Shown piece by piece: positions 34,800 to 42,961 of a DNA stretch of 64,000 nt. Below the pieces are notes generated by a model that ran no database searches, was not told the DNA's origin, and worked only from the letters and a program-made list of their open reading frames with translations. A program made the translations under genes and the position numbers. The first letter of the stretch is position 1. The number at the start of each line of letters is the position of its first letter. Origin of the DNA: Bog-756 sp963730685 (GTDB lineage Bacteria; Actinomycetota; Acidimicrobiia; Acidimicrobiales; RAAP-2); assembly GCA_963730685.1 (NCBI GenBank), contig CAVSSP010000001.1, forward strand, positions 1,116,001-1,180,000, written 5' to 3'.

Positions 34800-35934
34800 A
34801 TGACGGCCGGGGGCCCAGGGGACGGGTCCGAACCGGTCGGCTCGCGTGCCGACCAGCGGGCGGTACCGCGAACAGCGGGCCCTGGAGCTGCGCCGCCGCC
34901 GCCGCAACCGCCTGCTCCCACTGCTCGGAGCGGTGGTCGTCCTGGTGGTCCTGGTGGTCGTGCTGACCAGCGGAGGGTCGGGACGGCCGGCGGCCTCGTC
35001 CTCCTCGACGGTCGGTTCTTCCTCGACGGCCGGGACGGGCAGGCCCGGCGGATCGACCACCACCTCGACGACCAAACCGGCCTACACCCCTCCGCCGGTC
35101 ACACCGACCATCTCGCCCGCCCTGGCCGGTGAAGGGCAGTGGGTGGCCCACGACGTCTGGAGCCCGGGACCGCCGGCCGTCATGACCACGAACTTCAGGC
35201 CCGACCCGGCCCAGCCTTCCGTCGTCGCCTACGCCTCGTGGATGCGGTCGTCGACGACCCTGCTCGCCCTCTATCCCGGCTACAAGGGCCCCGGCCCGAC
35301 CGCCGCTTCCGTCGACCGGGGTCCAGAGATGGTCCCGGCTGCCGCACGATCCAACCTGCTGGCCACCTTCAACTCGGGCTTCTACGAGGCTGACTCGGCG
35401 GCCGGCTTCTACGCCCACGGCACCCTGTTCTTCCCCATGGTCGACGGGTTGGCCACGGTCGTGCAGTACACGAACGGCACCGTCGACATCGTCGACTGGA
35501 GCGGTGGTCCGACACCGGGAACCGATGTCGAGATGGCCCGGCAGAACCTGCCGCTCCTGGTCGACGCCGGCACCCCCACCGCAGCCTCCAACACGCCGAG
35601 CACGTGGGGGGTGACCCTCGGGGGCGTCCCCGCGGTGTGGCGGACCGGGCTCGGAATCGACGCCGAAGGAAACCTGATCTACGTGGCAGCGCCGGCACAG
35701 ACCGCGGCCAGCCTGTCCCGGATCCTCGTCCAGGTCGGGGCGGTCCGTGGCATGCAGCTCGACATCAATCCCGAGTGGCCCATCTTCGTCACGTACGGGG
35801 GCCCCGGTGCCGCCGCGCCCACGCTGATCGTGCCGAACCCCAACCAGACGGCCGACCGGTTCCTGTTCTCCAGTACCAAGGACTTCTTCGCCGTGTTCCA
35901 GCGGGCACCCGGTCCGGCGTCGCAGCCGTGGTAG
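34800..35934 (+). CDS. Membrane-anchored phosphodiester glycosidase (NAGPA/DUF2233) family protein
   Basis: About 377 residues. Basic N-terminus (LELRRRRRNRLL), one transmembrane helix (PLLGAVVVLVVLVVVLTSGG), Ser/Thr linker, then the NAGPA domain with ATFNSGFYEADSAAGFYAHG (the N-x-x-F/Y signature), GGVPAVWRTGLGIDAEGNLI and VGAVRGMQLDINPEWPIFVT. The family includes the mammalian mannose 6-phosphate 'uncovering enzyme' and bacterial cell-surface glycosidases. The protein frame opens at GTG 34846, but the promoter-proximal ATG 34800 is one base out of frame and the span is 3n+1, so a one-base insertion before 34846 is likely. CapA follows after 16 nt. Confidence 0.82.
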
Positions 35935-35950
35935 CGGGAGTGAGGATCTA

Positions 35951-37177
35951 ATGGCATCTGTTCCGCCGCCCGTGCCGCCTTCGCCGCCGCCGCCGACTTC
36001 GCCCAGGCACCGGCACCGCCGGGCGAGCAGTCGGACCTACTGGTGGCGTCGAGCCGGGGCCATCGCGGTCGTGGTGGTCGTGGTGGGCGGCCTGGCGTGG
36101 GCGGTGGCCTCACTGGCCGGGTCGTCGCACACAGGATCGGGCGGAGCCACGACGACCTCCCAGGGGGGCGGCTCCGACACGACCAAGGCGGCGCCGACGA
36201 CCACCACGAGACCGGGCACCCCGGTGACCATCTCGGCCGTCGGTGACACCGACCTCGGCAACACCCCCACCCTTCCCCCCGACCCGTCAACCTACCTGCA
36301 GCCGGTCGAGGCGGCACTGCGGGCGCCGATCGTGTTCGGCAACCTGGAGGGCACCCTGACCAACGGGACCGACTCGAAGTGCGGGGCGTCCTCCACCGAG
36401 TGCTTCGCCTTCCGGAACCCTCCCGCCTATGCCCAGATCCTCCGGTCCGACGGCTTCACGGTGATCAACAGCGCCAACAACCACTCCCACGACTTCGGGG
36501 CCCAGGGTGTGGCCGACACGACGGCCGCCCTCCAAGGGGTCGGCATCACCCAGGCGGGGCTACCGGGACAGATCGGCCTGGTGGAGGACGACGGGACCAA
36601 GGTGGCGTTCGTCGACTTCGCCCCGTACCCGACCACCAACAACCTGCTCGACCTGGCCACGGCCAAGACCCTGATCCAACAGGCCCGGAGCGAGGCATCG
36701 GTGGTGGTCGTGTACATGCACGCGGGCGCCGAAGGATCCGATGCCGACCACGTGACGGGGCAGGAGGAGACCTATGTCGGTGAGGACCGGGGCAATCCCA
36801 AGGTCTTCGCCCACGCCGCCATCGACGACGGTGCCAGCCTGGTCATCGCCAGCGGACCCCATGTCCTCCGGGGCATGGAGTACTACGACGGGCACCTCAT
36901 CGCCTACAGCCTGGGGAACTTCGCCGGCTACCAGAACTTCTCCACCGAGGGGACCCTGGACCTGTCCGGCATCCTCACCGTGACCCTCACCGCTCAGGGC
37001 ACCCTCACCGCCGGCCACTTCACCTCGCTCCGCCTCTCCGGCGTGGGCGAGCCTGCCATCGACTCGTCGGATGCCGCCGCCTCGTTCGTCAACCAGCTGT
37101 CCACCGAGGACTTCGGTCCCGCCGCCGCCACCATCCTCCCCAGCGGCCAGCTCGCACTCCCGACCACGTCCGGCTGA
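35951..37177 (+). CDS. CapA family metallophosphatase (poly-gamma-glutamate/capsule type)
   Basis: 408 residues. Pro-rich N-terminus, one transmembrane helix (AIAVVVVVVGGLAWAVASLA), Thr-rich linker, then the PGA_cap domain: VTISAVGDTDLGNT, VFGNLEGTLTNG, INSANNHSHDFGAQGVADTT, VVYMHAGAEGSDADHV, VIASGPHVLRGMEYYDGHLI and AYSLGNFAGYQ. The metal-binding D, N-E, N-H-x-x-D and H residues are in place. CapA proteins take part in synthesis or anchoring of capsular polymers. Its tight spacing with the phosphodiester glycosidase suggests a shared surface-polymer role. Confidence 0.88.
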   Translation: MASVPPPVPPSPPPPTSPRHRHRRASSRTYWWRRAGAIAVVVVVVGGLAWAVASLAGSSHTGSGGATTTSQGGGSDTTKAAPTTTTRPGTPVTISAVGDTDLGNTPTLPPDPSTYLQPVEAALRAPIVFGNLEGTLTNGTDSKCGASSTECFAFRNPPAYAQILRSDGFTVINSANNHSHDFGAQGVADTTAALQGVGITQAGLPGQIGLVEDDGTKVAFVDFAPYPTTNNLLDLATAKTLIQQARSEASVVVVYMHAGAEGSDADHVTGQEETYVGEDRGNPKVFAHAAIDDGASLVIASGPHVLRGMEYYDGHLIAYSLGNFAGYQNFSTEGTLDLSGILTVTLTAQGTLTAGHFTSLRLSGVGEPAIDSSDAAASFVNQLSTEDFGPAAATILPSGQLALPTTSG

Positions 37178-37198
37178 CCGCCCGACCGGCTCCCGTCT

Positions 37199-37252
37199 GC
37201 AGCCGCCGGTCAGCAGCCGCCGGTCAGCAGCCGCCGGTCAGCAGCCGCCGGC
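37199..37252 (+). repeat. 14-bp tandem array at convergent gene ends
   Basis: Unit GCAGCCGCCGGTCA, three perfect copies and a degenerate fourth. It runs into the stop codon region of the lipoprotein gene, so copy number could alter its C-terminus. Confidence 0.85.
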
Positions 37253-37990
37253 CGGGCCCGGGGTGCCCGGCCCCGCCGACGGCTGGTCCACCGTCCCGAT
37301 GTCGACGGGGCGGGGATTGGGCCCGAGATGGACGACGTACCAGACACCCCGCCACGAGATCAGTGAGGCCACCCCGAACGACTGGACCGACCCGGCCTCT
37401 CGGTACACCAGGCGGACACCGGGAAGGTGCCAGTAGCCGATCCGGTTCTCACAGGAACCCGGCGCGATCCACGCCGCGTCGGCGGCGTCGGCATCGACGC
37501 CGATCAGGGTGGCGCCGGGCGCGCCCGCTCCCAGCGCGGTGTGGTACGCAGCCAGGTCCAGGTTGTAGAAGGCGATCAGTCGCTCGGCGTAGTCAGAGGT
37601 CGGGTCGGGCAGGACCCCGGTCTTCATCTGGAGATAGGCGGTCTGGGGAAAGAACACGGAGCGGCCCGTGGCCGCCGAGCCGGACACGATGGCGGTCCAC
37701 AACGGGCTCAGCGTGGACTGCAGCGAGGCGTCCACTGGCGGCTCGGTGGAGGTCTGGGGCAGGAGGCCGGGGTCGGTCGTCGTGGTGGTCGTGGGTGCCA
37801 CGGTGGTCGTGGTGGCCGGCGGCGCAGTGGTCACCGGCGGCCTGGTCGTGGGGGCGCCGGCCGTGGGGGCCGAGCCACAGGCAGCGGCCAGGATGGCCAG
37901 GATCGCCGCCGCGATCGCCGCCGGTAAGAATGCCACCGTCCGCCGGGATCGACCCCTGTCCTTTCGGCACCACCTTGAGGGCTCGACCAT
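37238..37990 (-). CDS. Lipoprotein of unknown function
   Basis: 250 residues; ATG 37990. The signal peptide ends in lipobox LAAACGS. A long Thr/Pro linker (to ~72) follows, then a domain with AYLQMKTGVLPDPTSDYAER, LIAFYNLDLAAYHTALGAGA and GVASLISWRGVWYVVHLGP, the last resembling the end of an SnoaL-like or NTF2-like fold ('S-W-R-G-x-W-Y-V-V-H'). Exposed on the cell surface. Its last residues (GPAGGC) lie in the 14-bp repeat array. Divergent from the aldo-keto reductase. Confidence 0.75.
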   Translation of the reverse strand: MVEPSRWCRKDRGRSRRTVAFLPAAIAAAILAILAAACGSAPTAGAPTTRPPVTTAPPATTTTVAPTTTTTTDPGLLPQTSTEPPVDASLQSTLSPLWTAIVSGSAATGRSVFFPQTAYLQMKTGVLPDPTSDYAERLIAFYNLDLAAYHTALGAGAPGATLIGVDADAADAAWIAPGSCENRIGYWHLPGVRLVYREAGSVQSFGVASLISWRGVWYVVHLGPNPRPVDIGTVDQPSAGPGTPGPAGGC

Positions 37991-38048
37991 GGCACGGGAG
38001 CGTATCGGGGATGCTCAAGACGGATCCGGTCACCGAGACAGATCGCCA

Positions 38049-38054
38049 TAAGGT
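38049..38054 (+). promoter_or_regulatory. -10 box of leaderless aldo-keto reductase gene
   Basis: TAAGGT, 6 nt before ATG 38061. Confidence 0.5.
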
Positions 38055-38060
38055 GGGGCC

Positions 38061-39092
38061 ATGAACTACCGTCCGCTCGGTCGCACCGGGATCAAAGTCA
38101 GCCCACTCTGCCTCGGAGCCATGATGTTGGGGGAGTGGGGAAATCCGGACCACGACGACTCCGTCCGAATCATCCACCGCGCGTTGGATGCCGGCATCAA
38201 CTTCATCGACACGGCTGACGTGTACTCGGCCGGCGAGTCCGAGGTCATCGTGGGCGAGGCGCTGGCCACGGTGGACCGGTCGCGGGTGGTCCTCGCCACC
38301 AAGGTGCACGCGCCGATGGGCGAGGACCCCAACGCACAGGGGAATTCGAGGCGGTGGATCATCGCCGAGTGCGACAACAGCCTGACCCGGCTGGGGACCG
38401 ACTACATCGACCTGTACCAGATCCACCGCCCGGACGAGACGGTGGATGTCGACGAGACGCTGGGCGCCCTGAGCGACCTGGTCCACGCCGGCAAGATCCG
38501 CTCCTTCGGCAGCTCCACCTTCCCTGCCGAGCAGATCGTCGAGGCCCAATGGGTGGCCGAGCGCCGGGGCCGGGAACGGTTCCGGACCGAGCAGCCCCCC
38601 TATTCCATCCTCGTGCGGGGTATCGAGGGCGATGTGCTGCCGGTGGCCCAGACCTACGGCATGGGTGTGATCCCGTGGAGCCCGCTGGCCGGCGGGTGGC
38701 TGTCCGGCCGGTTCGGCGAAGGCCGGGACAACACCAGCCGCCGGGCGGAGCGCGTGCCCGGCCGCTACGACCTGAGCCTCCCGGCCAACCGGCGGAAGCT
38801 CGAGATCGTCACCGAGCTGTCCAAGGTGGCGGACGAGGCCGGCCTCAGCATGGTGGAGCTGGCGCTCGCCTTCGTCCTCGAGCACCCGGCCGTCAGTGCC
38901 GCCATCATCGGCCCACGGACCATGGACCAGCTCGAGTCCCAGCTGTCGGCCCCCGATGTCCGGCTGGAGCGGGAGGTCCTCGATCGAATCGACGAGATCG
39001 TGCCGCCCGGCACCAACGTGAATCCGGAGGACGCCGGGTGGCAGCCCCGTGCACTCGGCGACGCCCGCCTCCGCCGACGGCACCATCGGTAG
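38061..39092 (+). CDS. Aldo/keto reductase
   Basis: 343 residues, TIM-barrel AKR. N-terminal MNYRPLGRTGIKVSPLCLGA, catalytic Asp-Tyr in NFIDTADVYSAGESEVIVGE, Lys in VVLATKVHAPMG, His in YIDLYQIHRPDETVDVDETL; the NADPH-binding end is AAIIGPRTMDQLESQL. The active-site tetrad (D, Y, K, H) is complete. Resembles the YajO/YghZ-like subgroup. Substrate unknown. Confidence 0.9.
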   Translation: MNYRPLGRTGIKVSPLCLGAMMLGEWGNPDHDDSVRIIHRALDAGINFIDTADVYSAGESEVIVGEALATVDRSRVVLATKVHAPMGEDPNAQGNSRRWIIAECDNSLTRLGTDYIDLYQIHRPDETVDVDETLGALSDLVHAGKIRSFGSSTFPAEQIVEAQWVAERRGRERFRTEQPPYSILVRGIEGDVLPVAQTYGMGVIPWSPLAGGWLSGRFGEGRDNTSRRAERVPGRYDLSLPANRRKLEIVTELSKVADEAGLSMVELALAFVLEHPAVSAAIIGPRTMDQLESQLSAPDVRLEREVLDRIDEIVPPGTNVNPEDAGWQPRALGDARLRRRHHR

Positions 39093-39095
39093 GGA

Positions 39096-39110
39096 CGGAC
39101 CGACGGTCCG
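39096..39110. terminator. Short hairpin between convergent genes
   Basis: CGGACC-GAC-GGTCCG, 6-bp stem and 3-nt loop, in the 37-bp gap between the ends of the aldo-keto reductase and LLM genes. Confidence 0.45.
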
Positions 39111-39129
39111 GCCCCGGGAGTCCCGGTGT

Positions 39130-40041
39130 TCAGGTGCCCAACAGGACGGGTGCCAGGGTGTCGAGCTGCTCGAGGGCGGTGCCCAGATGGCCCAACGGCT
39201 GGATGAGCACGTGGTCGGCGCCGCCGTCGAGATGCTCGCGGACCCGCCTGAGGATGTCATTCTCGTCGCCCCAGGCCACGATGGCGTCGACCAGGCGGTC
39301 ACTACCCCCGTTCGAGACGTCCTCATCCGTGTAGCCCAGGTGGATCAAGTTGTTCACGTAGTTGGGCAACCCGAGATACACGGACATGTGCCCCCGGGCG
39401 ATCCGCCGGGCCTCGTCGGGATCGGAGGCCAGCACGACCGCCTGCTCGGGGATCAGCAGCTTGTCGGGGCCTAGCGCCGCCCGAGCCAGCGGAGAGTGGG
39501 ATGCCGGAACGAAGTACGGGTGGGCCCCGTCGGTGCGCTGGCGGGCCAGGTCCAGCATCCGTGGGCGCAGGGCCGCCAGCACGTGGGGGACCGCCGACCG
39601 GTCGGTGGGTGGCGGGACGGCCGCCGCCGCCATGCCCTCGAGGTACTCGGTCATGACCGCCATGGGTTTCTGATAGCGCTGGCCGCTCATCTCGACGAGC
39701 GGGGCGTGGCTGATCCCCAGGCCCAGGACGAATCGGCCCGGATACGCCTCGCCGATGAGGGCCGAGCCACCTTCGAGCGCGGCCGGGTGGCGGGCCCACA
39801 CGTTGGCGATTCCGGTGCCGGTCACGATGTGATCGGTCGCCGCCAACAGCAGCGATTGGTGCGCCATGGCCTCCTTGCCACCGATCCGTTCACCCACGAA
39901 CAGCGAGCCGTACCCCAGGCTCTCGATGCGTCGGGCGGCCGATCGTTCCTCGTCGACCGTCGCACCCAGCAGGGCACCCAACCACACTCCCACCGGACCC
40001 AACCGGGCTCGAGTGGTGTCGACTACGTCATTCGCGGACAT
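39130..40041 (-). CDS. LLM class F420-dependent oxidoreductase
   Basis: 303 residues. The luciferase-like TIM barrel is seen in VWLGALLGATVDEERSAARR, RIESLGYGSLFVGER, TDHIVTGTGIANVWARHPAA and GRFVLGLGISHAPLVEMSGQ, followed by MTEYLEGM and the late HLDGGADHVLIQPLG. The pattern T-G-I-A-N-V-W-x-R-x-P favours deazaflavin F420 over FMN. ATG 40041 lies 7 nt after TAACAT. The upstream gap carries a 41-bp element shared with the gap before the LLM gene at 56208. Confidence 0.87.
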   Translation of the reverse strand: MSANDVVDTTRARLGPVGVWLGALLGATVDEERSAARRIESLGYGSLFVGERIGGKEAMAHQSLLLAATDHIVTGTGIANVWARHPAALEGGSALIGEAYPGRFVLGLGISHAPLVEMSGQRYQKPMAVMTEYLEGMAAAAVPPPTDRSAVPHVLAALRPRMLDLARQRTDGAHPYFVPASHSPLARAALGPDKLLIPEQAVVLASDPDEARRIARGHMSVYLGLPNYVNNLIHLGYTDEDVSNGGSDRLVDAIVAWGDENDILRRVREHLDGGADHVLIQPLGHLGTALEQLDTLAPVLLGT

Positions 40042-40048
40042 GGTCGTG

Positions 40049-40054
40049 ATGTTA
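40049..40054 (-). promoter_or_regulatory. -10 box of leaderless LLM gene
   Basis: TAACAT on the minus strand, 7 nt before ATG 40041. Confidence 0.5.
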
Positions 40055-40128
40055 TGGCGACCCCATCGGCGGTGATCCGTGTCGGGTCGGATCGGAGAAC
40101 CTCGTGCCGCCGTCAGCCTCCAGAAAGT

Positions 40129-40169
40129 ACATACTGGTAGTCGGTTAAATCCAAAACAATTGTCGGAGG
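40129..40169. promoter_or_regulatory. AT-rich element shared with 55981-56021 (copy 1)
   Basis: Ungapped match to 55981-56021 at 29 of 41 positions, with core TCCAAAACAATTG nearly identical in both. Also holds an imperfect dyad (TACTGGTAGTCGGTTA) like a TetR-type operator. It lies 88 bp upstream of the LLM gene on the minus strand. Strikingly AT-rich for this genome. Confidence 0.5.
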
Positions 40170-40175
40170 ATCCGT

Positions 40176-40284
40176 CCCCGCCCCGCCCCGCCCCGCCCCG
40201 CCCGACCCCGCCCGACCCCGACCCCGCCCCCGGCAGCGGCCCCACCCCCGACCCCGACCCCGACCCCGCCCCGACCCCGCCCCG
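40176..40284. repeat. CCCCG/CCCGA tandem array
   Basis: About 20 units of CCCCG with variants CCCGA and CCCCGA. The minus strand is a run of G4C blocks able to form G-quadruplexes. It sits just beyond the 3' end of the HAD gene. Confidence 0.8.
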
Positions 40285-40291
40285 AGATCGC

Positions 40292-41071
40292 TCACGACGA
40301 CAGCTGTCGGAGCAGGTCGGGCAGCCCGCCGATGTCGTCGAGCACGTGGTCGGGAGTGTCGGGGGCCTGGTCGAGGTCGGAGGGACGGAATTTGCCCGTC
40401 TTGACGAGCACGCCGGTGATGCCGACCGCCTGGGCACCCAGGACATCGGATCCGAGGTCGTCCCCGACCATGACGGTGGCGGCGGCGTCGGCCCCCAGGT
40501 CGCCCAGCGCCGATTCGAAGAAGGCGGCGGCAGGCTTACCGACCATGGCGACCTCGATGGACGCGGCTGCTTCGAGACCGACGATGAACGCGCCCATGTC
40601 GAGGGCCGGTCCCCGGTCGGTCTGGAACCGGGCATTTCTGTGCAGGGCGACGACCGGTACGCCCTCCGCGGCGCGCTTGAAGGCGGCGTCGAGCTCGGCG
40701 TACCCGATGCTGGGCCCGGCACCGCCGAGAAGGATGACGTCGGCGTCGGCGGCGTCGACGAGGTTGACGCCGTCGAGATCAGCGGCGACGTCGCCTTCGT
40801 TGAGGAACAGGCACCCGGCACCCGGATAGGTGTCGACCAGGTAGTGGCCGGCGGCGGTCACCGCGGTCTGGATCTGGTCGAGCCCGATGTCGAAGCCCTC
40901 GCCCGTCAGCAGGTCGGCGATCTGGCGACGCGATTTCGACGACGTGTTGGTGAGCAGCCGGAAGGCGGTCCCCTCGTGTCTCAGCCATTGCACGGTGTCG
41001 ACGGCACCGGGCAGCGATCGCCACGAAACAGTCAACACCCCGTCGATGTCGAGCAGGACCGGCGTAGCCAT
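40292..41071 (-). CDS. HAD superfamily IIA hydrolase (NagD/PGP-like)
   Basis: 259 residues. HAD motif I is VLLDIDGVLTVSWRSLPGAV (D-x-D-G-V-L), motif II lies in FRLLTNTSSKSRRQIAD (T-N-T/N-S), the lysine is in EVAMVGKPAAAFFESALGDL, and motif III/IV is AATVMVGDDLGSDVLGAQAV. The type IIA cap lies between. Likely phosphatase of a small sugar or nucleotide phosphate such as phosphoglycolate. It is the cleanest of the single genes in this stretch; ATG 41071 lies 5 nt after TACAGT. Confidence 0.88.
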   Translation of the reverse strand: MATPVLLDIDGVLTVSWRSLPGAVDTVQWLRHEGTAFRLLTNTSSKSRRQIADLLTGEGFDIGLDQIQTAVTAAGHYLVDTYPGAGCLFLNEGDVAADLDGVNLVDAADADVILLGGAGPSIGYAELDAAFKRAAEGVPVVALHRNARFQTDRGPALDMGAFIVGLEAAASIEVAMVGKPAAAFFESALGDLGADAAATVMVGDDLGSDVLGAQAVGITGVLVKTGKFRPSDLDQAPDTPDHVLDDIGGLPDLLRQLSS

Positions 41072-41100
41072 GGATGACTGTAGCGCGGGACTGCGCTCGT

Positions 41101-41159
41101 TCCGAAGCCGCCGAGGCCGCCGAAGCCGCCGAAGCCGCCGGAGCCGCCGAAGCCGCCGA
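41101..41159. repeat. 9-bp GCCGCCGAA-type tandem array
   Basis: Six or so copies of CCGAAGCCG with GAG/GGA variants, in the gap upstream of the HAD gene and past the end of the MFS gene. The unit would encode Ala-Ala-Glu repeats, but no gene uses it. Confidence 0.8.
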
Positions 41160-41181
41160 TGACCGGGTGGTGGGGGCCGGT

Positions 41182-42663
41182 TCAGGACGCCGGATCGGGA
41201 GTGACCGCAGGCCGAGACGCGGGACGCTCAGCCGCCGGGCGGTTCCGTCGCGCCCCGCGACGGACCATGGTGGCGGCTGCGTCGGCATCACTGATGGTCA
41301 GGGCCACCGCCGCCCCCAACAGGGCGATCGCCGCCGAGGTCAGGAAGGCGGCGTGGTACGCGGCCAGGTCGGCCACCGAGCGGCCGGCGACCACGTGGGT
41401 GGTTCCCACGGCCGCCAACACCGTCGTGAGGACGGCCACACCGAGTGCGCTCCCGAGTTGGCGCCCGCTGTTGAACAGCGACGAGGCCGAACCGGTGTCG
41501 GCGTGCGACACGGTGGCGAACGAGGCCGCCTGGCTGGGAACGATGACCTGGGCCATGCACAGCCCGAGGGAGAACATCAAGAGCCGCATCCACCACAGGT
41601 CCGTCCCGAAACCGACCAGCGTCATCAGTGACACCGACGCGGCCACGCCCACCAGGCCGCCGGCGACCAGGCGTCTCGGCCCCACGCGGGGGTAGATGAG
41701 ACGGCTGGCCAACTGGGCGCCCACCATCACACCGATGGCCTCGGGGAAGGTGTTGAGGCCACTCTGCAGGGCGGAAAGGCCCAGGGCGAGCTGGAAGAAC
41801 AGGGGCACCACGAAGAGCACCCCGAGGAAGGCGGCCATGGCGATCATCACCACCCCGGTGGTGGACCGGAACAGCCGGTTGCCGAAGAGCCGTAGCTTCA
41901 ACAGCGGCTTGGTCGCCCGGAGTTCGACGCCGACCAGGACCGTGAGGAGCACGACGCCGACGGCGATGCTGGCCAGGATCTCGGTGCTCCCCCAGCCCCG
42001 GTCGGGACCCTCGCTGATCCCGAACATCACGAGGGCGAAGCCGATGCCCGACAGGAGGAAGCCGGGAAGGTCGAAACGGCCCGGGTGGGTCTGGCGGTGC
42101 TCGTCGAGGAAGATCAGGCCGAAGGCGAAGGCGGCCACCCCGATGGGCAGGTTGACGAAGAAGACCCATCTCCACGACAGCTCGGTCACCAACAGGCCCC
42201 CGAGGACCGGTCCCAGGGCGGGTGCCACCGCCGTGGGGACGGTGAGGATGGAGGACGCCCGCACACGCTCCTCGGGCGGAAAGGTGCGGAACAGCAAGGC
42301 CATGCCCACCGGGGTCAGCATTCCGCCGCCCACCCCCTGGATCACCCGGAAGAGCACCAGTTCGGGGAGGCTGTCGGCCAGACCGCACAGGACCGAGGCA
42401 CCGGTGAACACGGCGATGGCCAAGAGCAGGATCCGTTTGGAGCCGAACCGGTCACCCAGCCAGCCCGCCGCCGGGATGACGATGGCCAGGCTCACCAGGT
42501 ACCCCACGGCCACCGAACCGAGGGCTGCCTCCGACACGCCGAACTGGCGGCCGATCGAGGGCAGCGCCACGTTGACGATGGTGATGTCCATGATGTTCAT
42601 GAACATCGCCGCCACGAAGACGACACTGACGCTGATCTTCGGATTGATGTGGACGCGGGGCAT
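41182..42663 (-). CDS. DHA2-family MFS multidrug efflux transporter (EmrB/QacA type)
   Basis: 493 residues and about 14 transmembrane helices, the DHA2 count. Motif A-like GWLGDRFGSKRILLLAIAVF, motif B-like LVLFRVIQGVGGGMLTPVGM, and the antiporter motif C in APALGPVLGGLLVTELSWRW. The first helix has MDITIVNVALPSIGRQFGVS, a hallmark of EmrB/QacA. Exports drugs or toxic metabolites with proton exchange. ATG 42663 stands behind 'GTCCGCCGC' without a clear ribosome site. No linked TetR regulator. Confidence 0.9.
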   Translation of the reverse strand: MPRVHINPKISVSVVFVAAMFMNIMDITIVNVALPSIGRQFGVSEAALGSVAVGYLVSLAIVIPAAGWLGDRFGSKRILLLAIAVFTGASVLCGLADSLPELVLFRVIQGVGGGMLTPVGMALLFRTFPPEERVRASSILTVPTAVAPALGPVLGGLLVTELSWRWVFFVNLPIGVAAFAFGLIFLDEHRQTHPGRFDLPGFLLSGIGFALVMFGISEGPDRGWGSTEILASIAVGVVLLTVLVGVELRATKPLLKLRLFGNRLFRSTTGVVMIAMAAFLGVLFVVPLFFQLALGLSALQSGLNTFPEAIGVMVGAQLASRLIYPRVGPRRLVAGGLVGVAASVSLMTLVGFGTDLWWMRLLMFSLGLCMAQVIVPSQAASFATVSHADTGSASSLFNSGRQLGSALGVAVLTTVLAAVGTTHVVAGRSVADLAAYHAAFLTSAAIALLGAAVALTISDADAAATMVRRGARRNRPAAERPASRPAVTPDPAS

Positions 42664-42685
42664 GCGGCGGACTCCGTAAGCGGGG

Positions 42686-42735
42686 CGTGACGGCGGGGGT
42701 CGGGGGCGGGCGTGACGGCGGGGGTCGGGGGCGGG
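42686..42735 (+). repeat. Two perfect 25-bp direct repeats
   Basis: CGTGACGGCGGGGGTCGGGG + GCGGG, repeated head to tail, plus a truncated third copy (CGTGGGGGGCGGGG). They lie 23 bp upstream of the MFS start. Position suggests either promoter slippage or a G-rich regulatory stretch. Confidence 0.85.
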
Positions 42736-42961
42736 CGTGGGGGGCGGGGTGGCGACGGATCGGGACGGGAGGTGGCGGCGTCCACCCGGCCGATCGTCAC
42801 CTCCCGTCCGGATCCGACCCTACCCATCCGGGATCCCGAATCAGCCCGACGAGGATGCCGCCGTCGGCCGGCCACGAAAAGCCGACTGGATACATCAGGT
42901 TTATAGGCTTAGGGTGGGAACGCAGGCCGGCGGGCGAACAAAGCGATAAGGGGTCCGAGCT

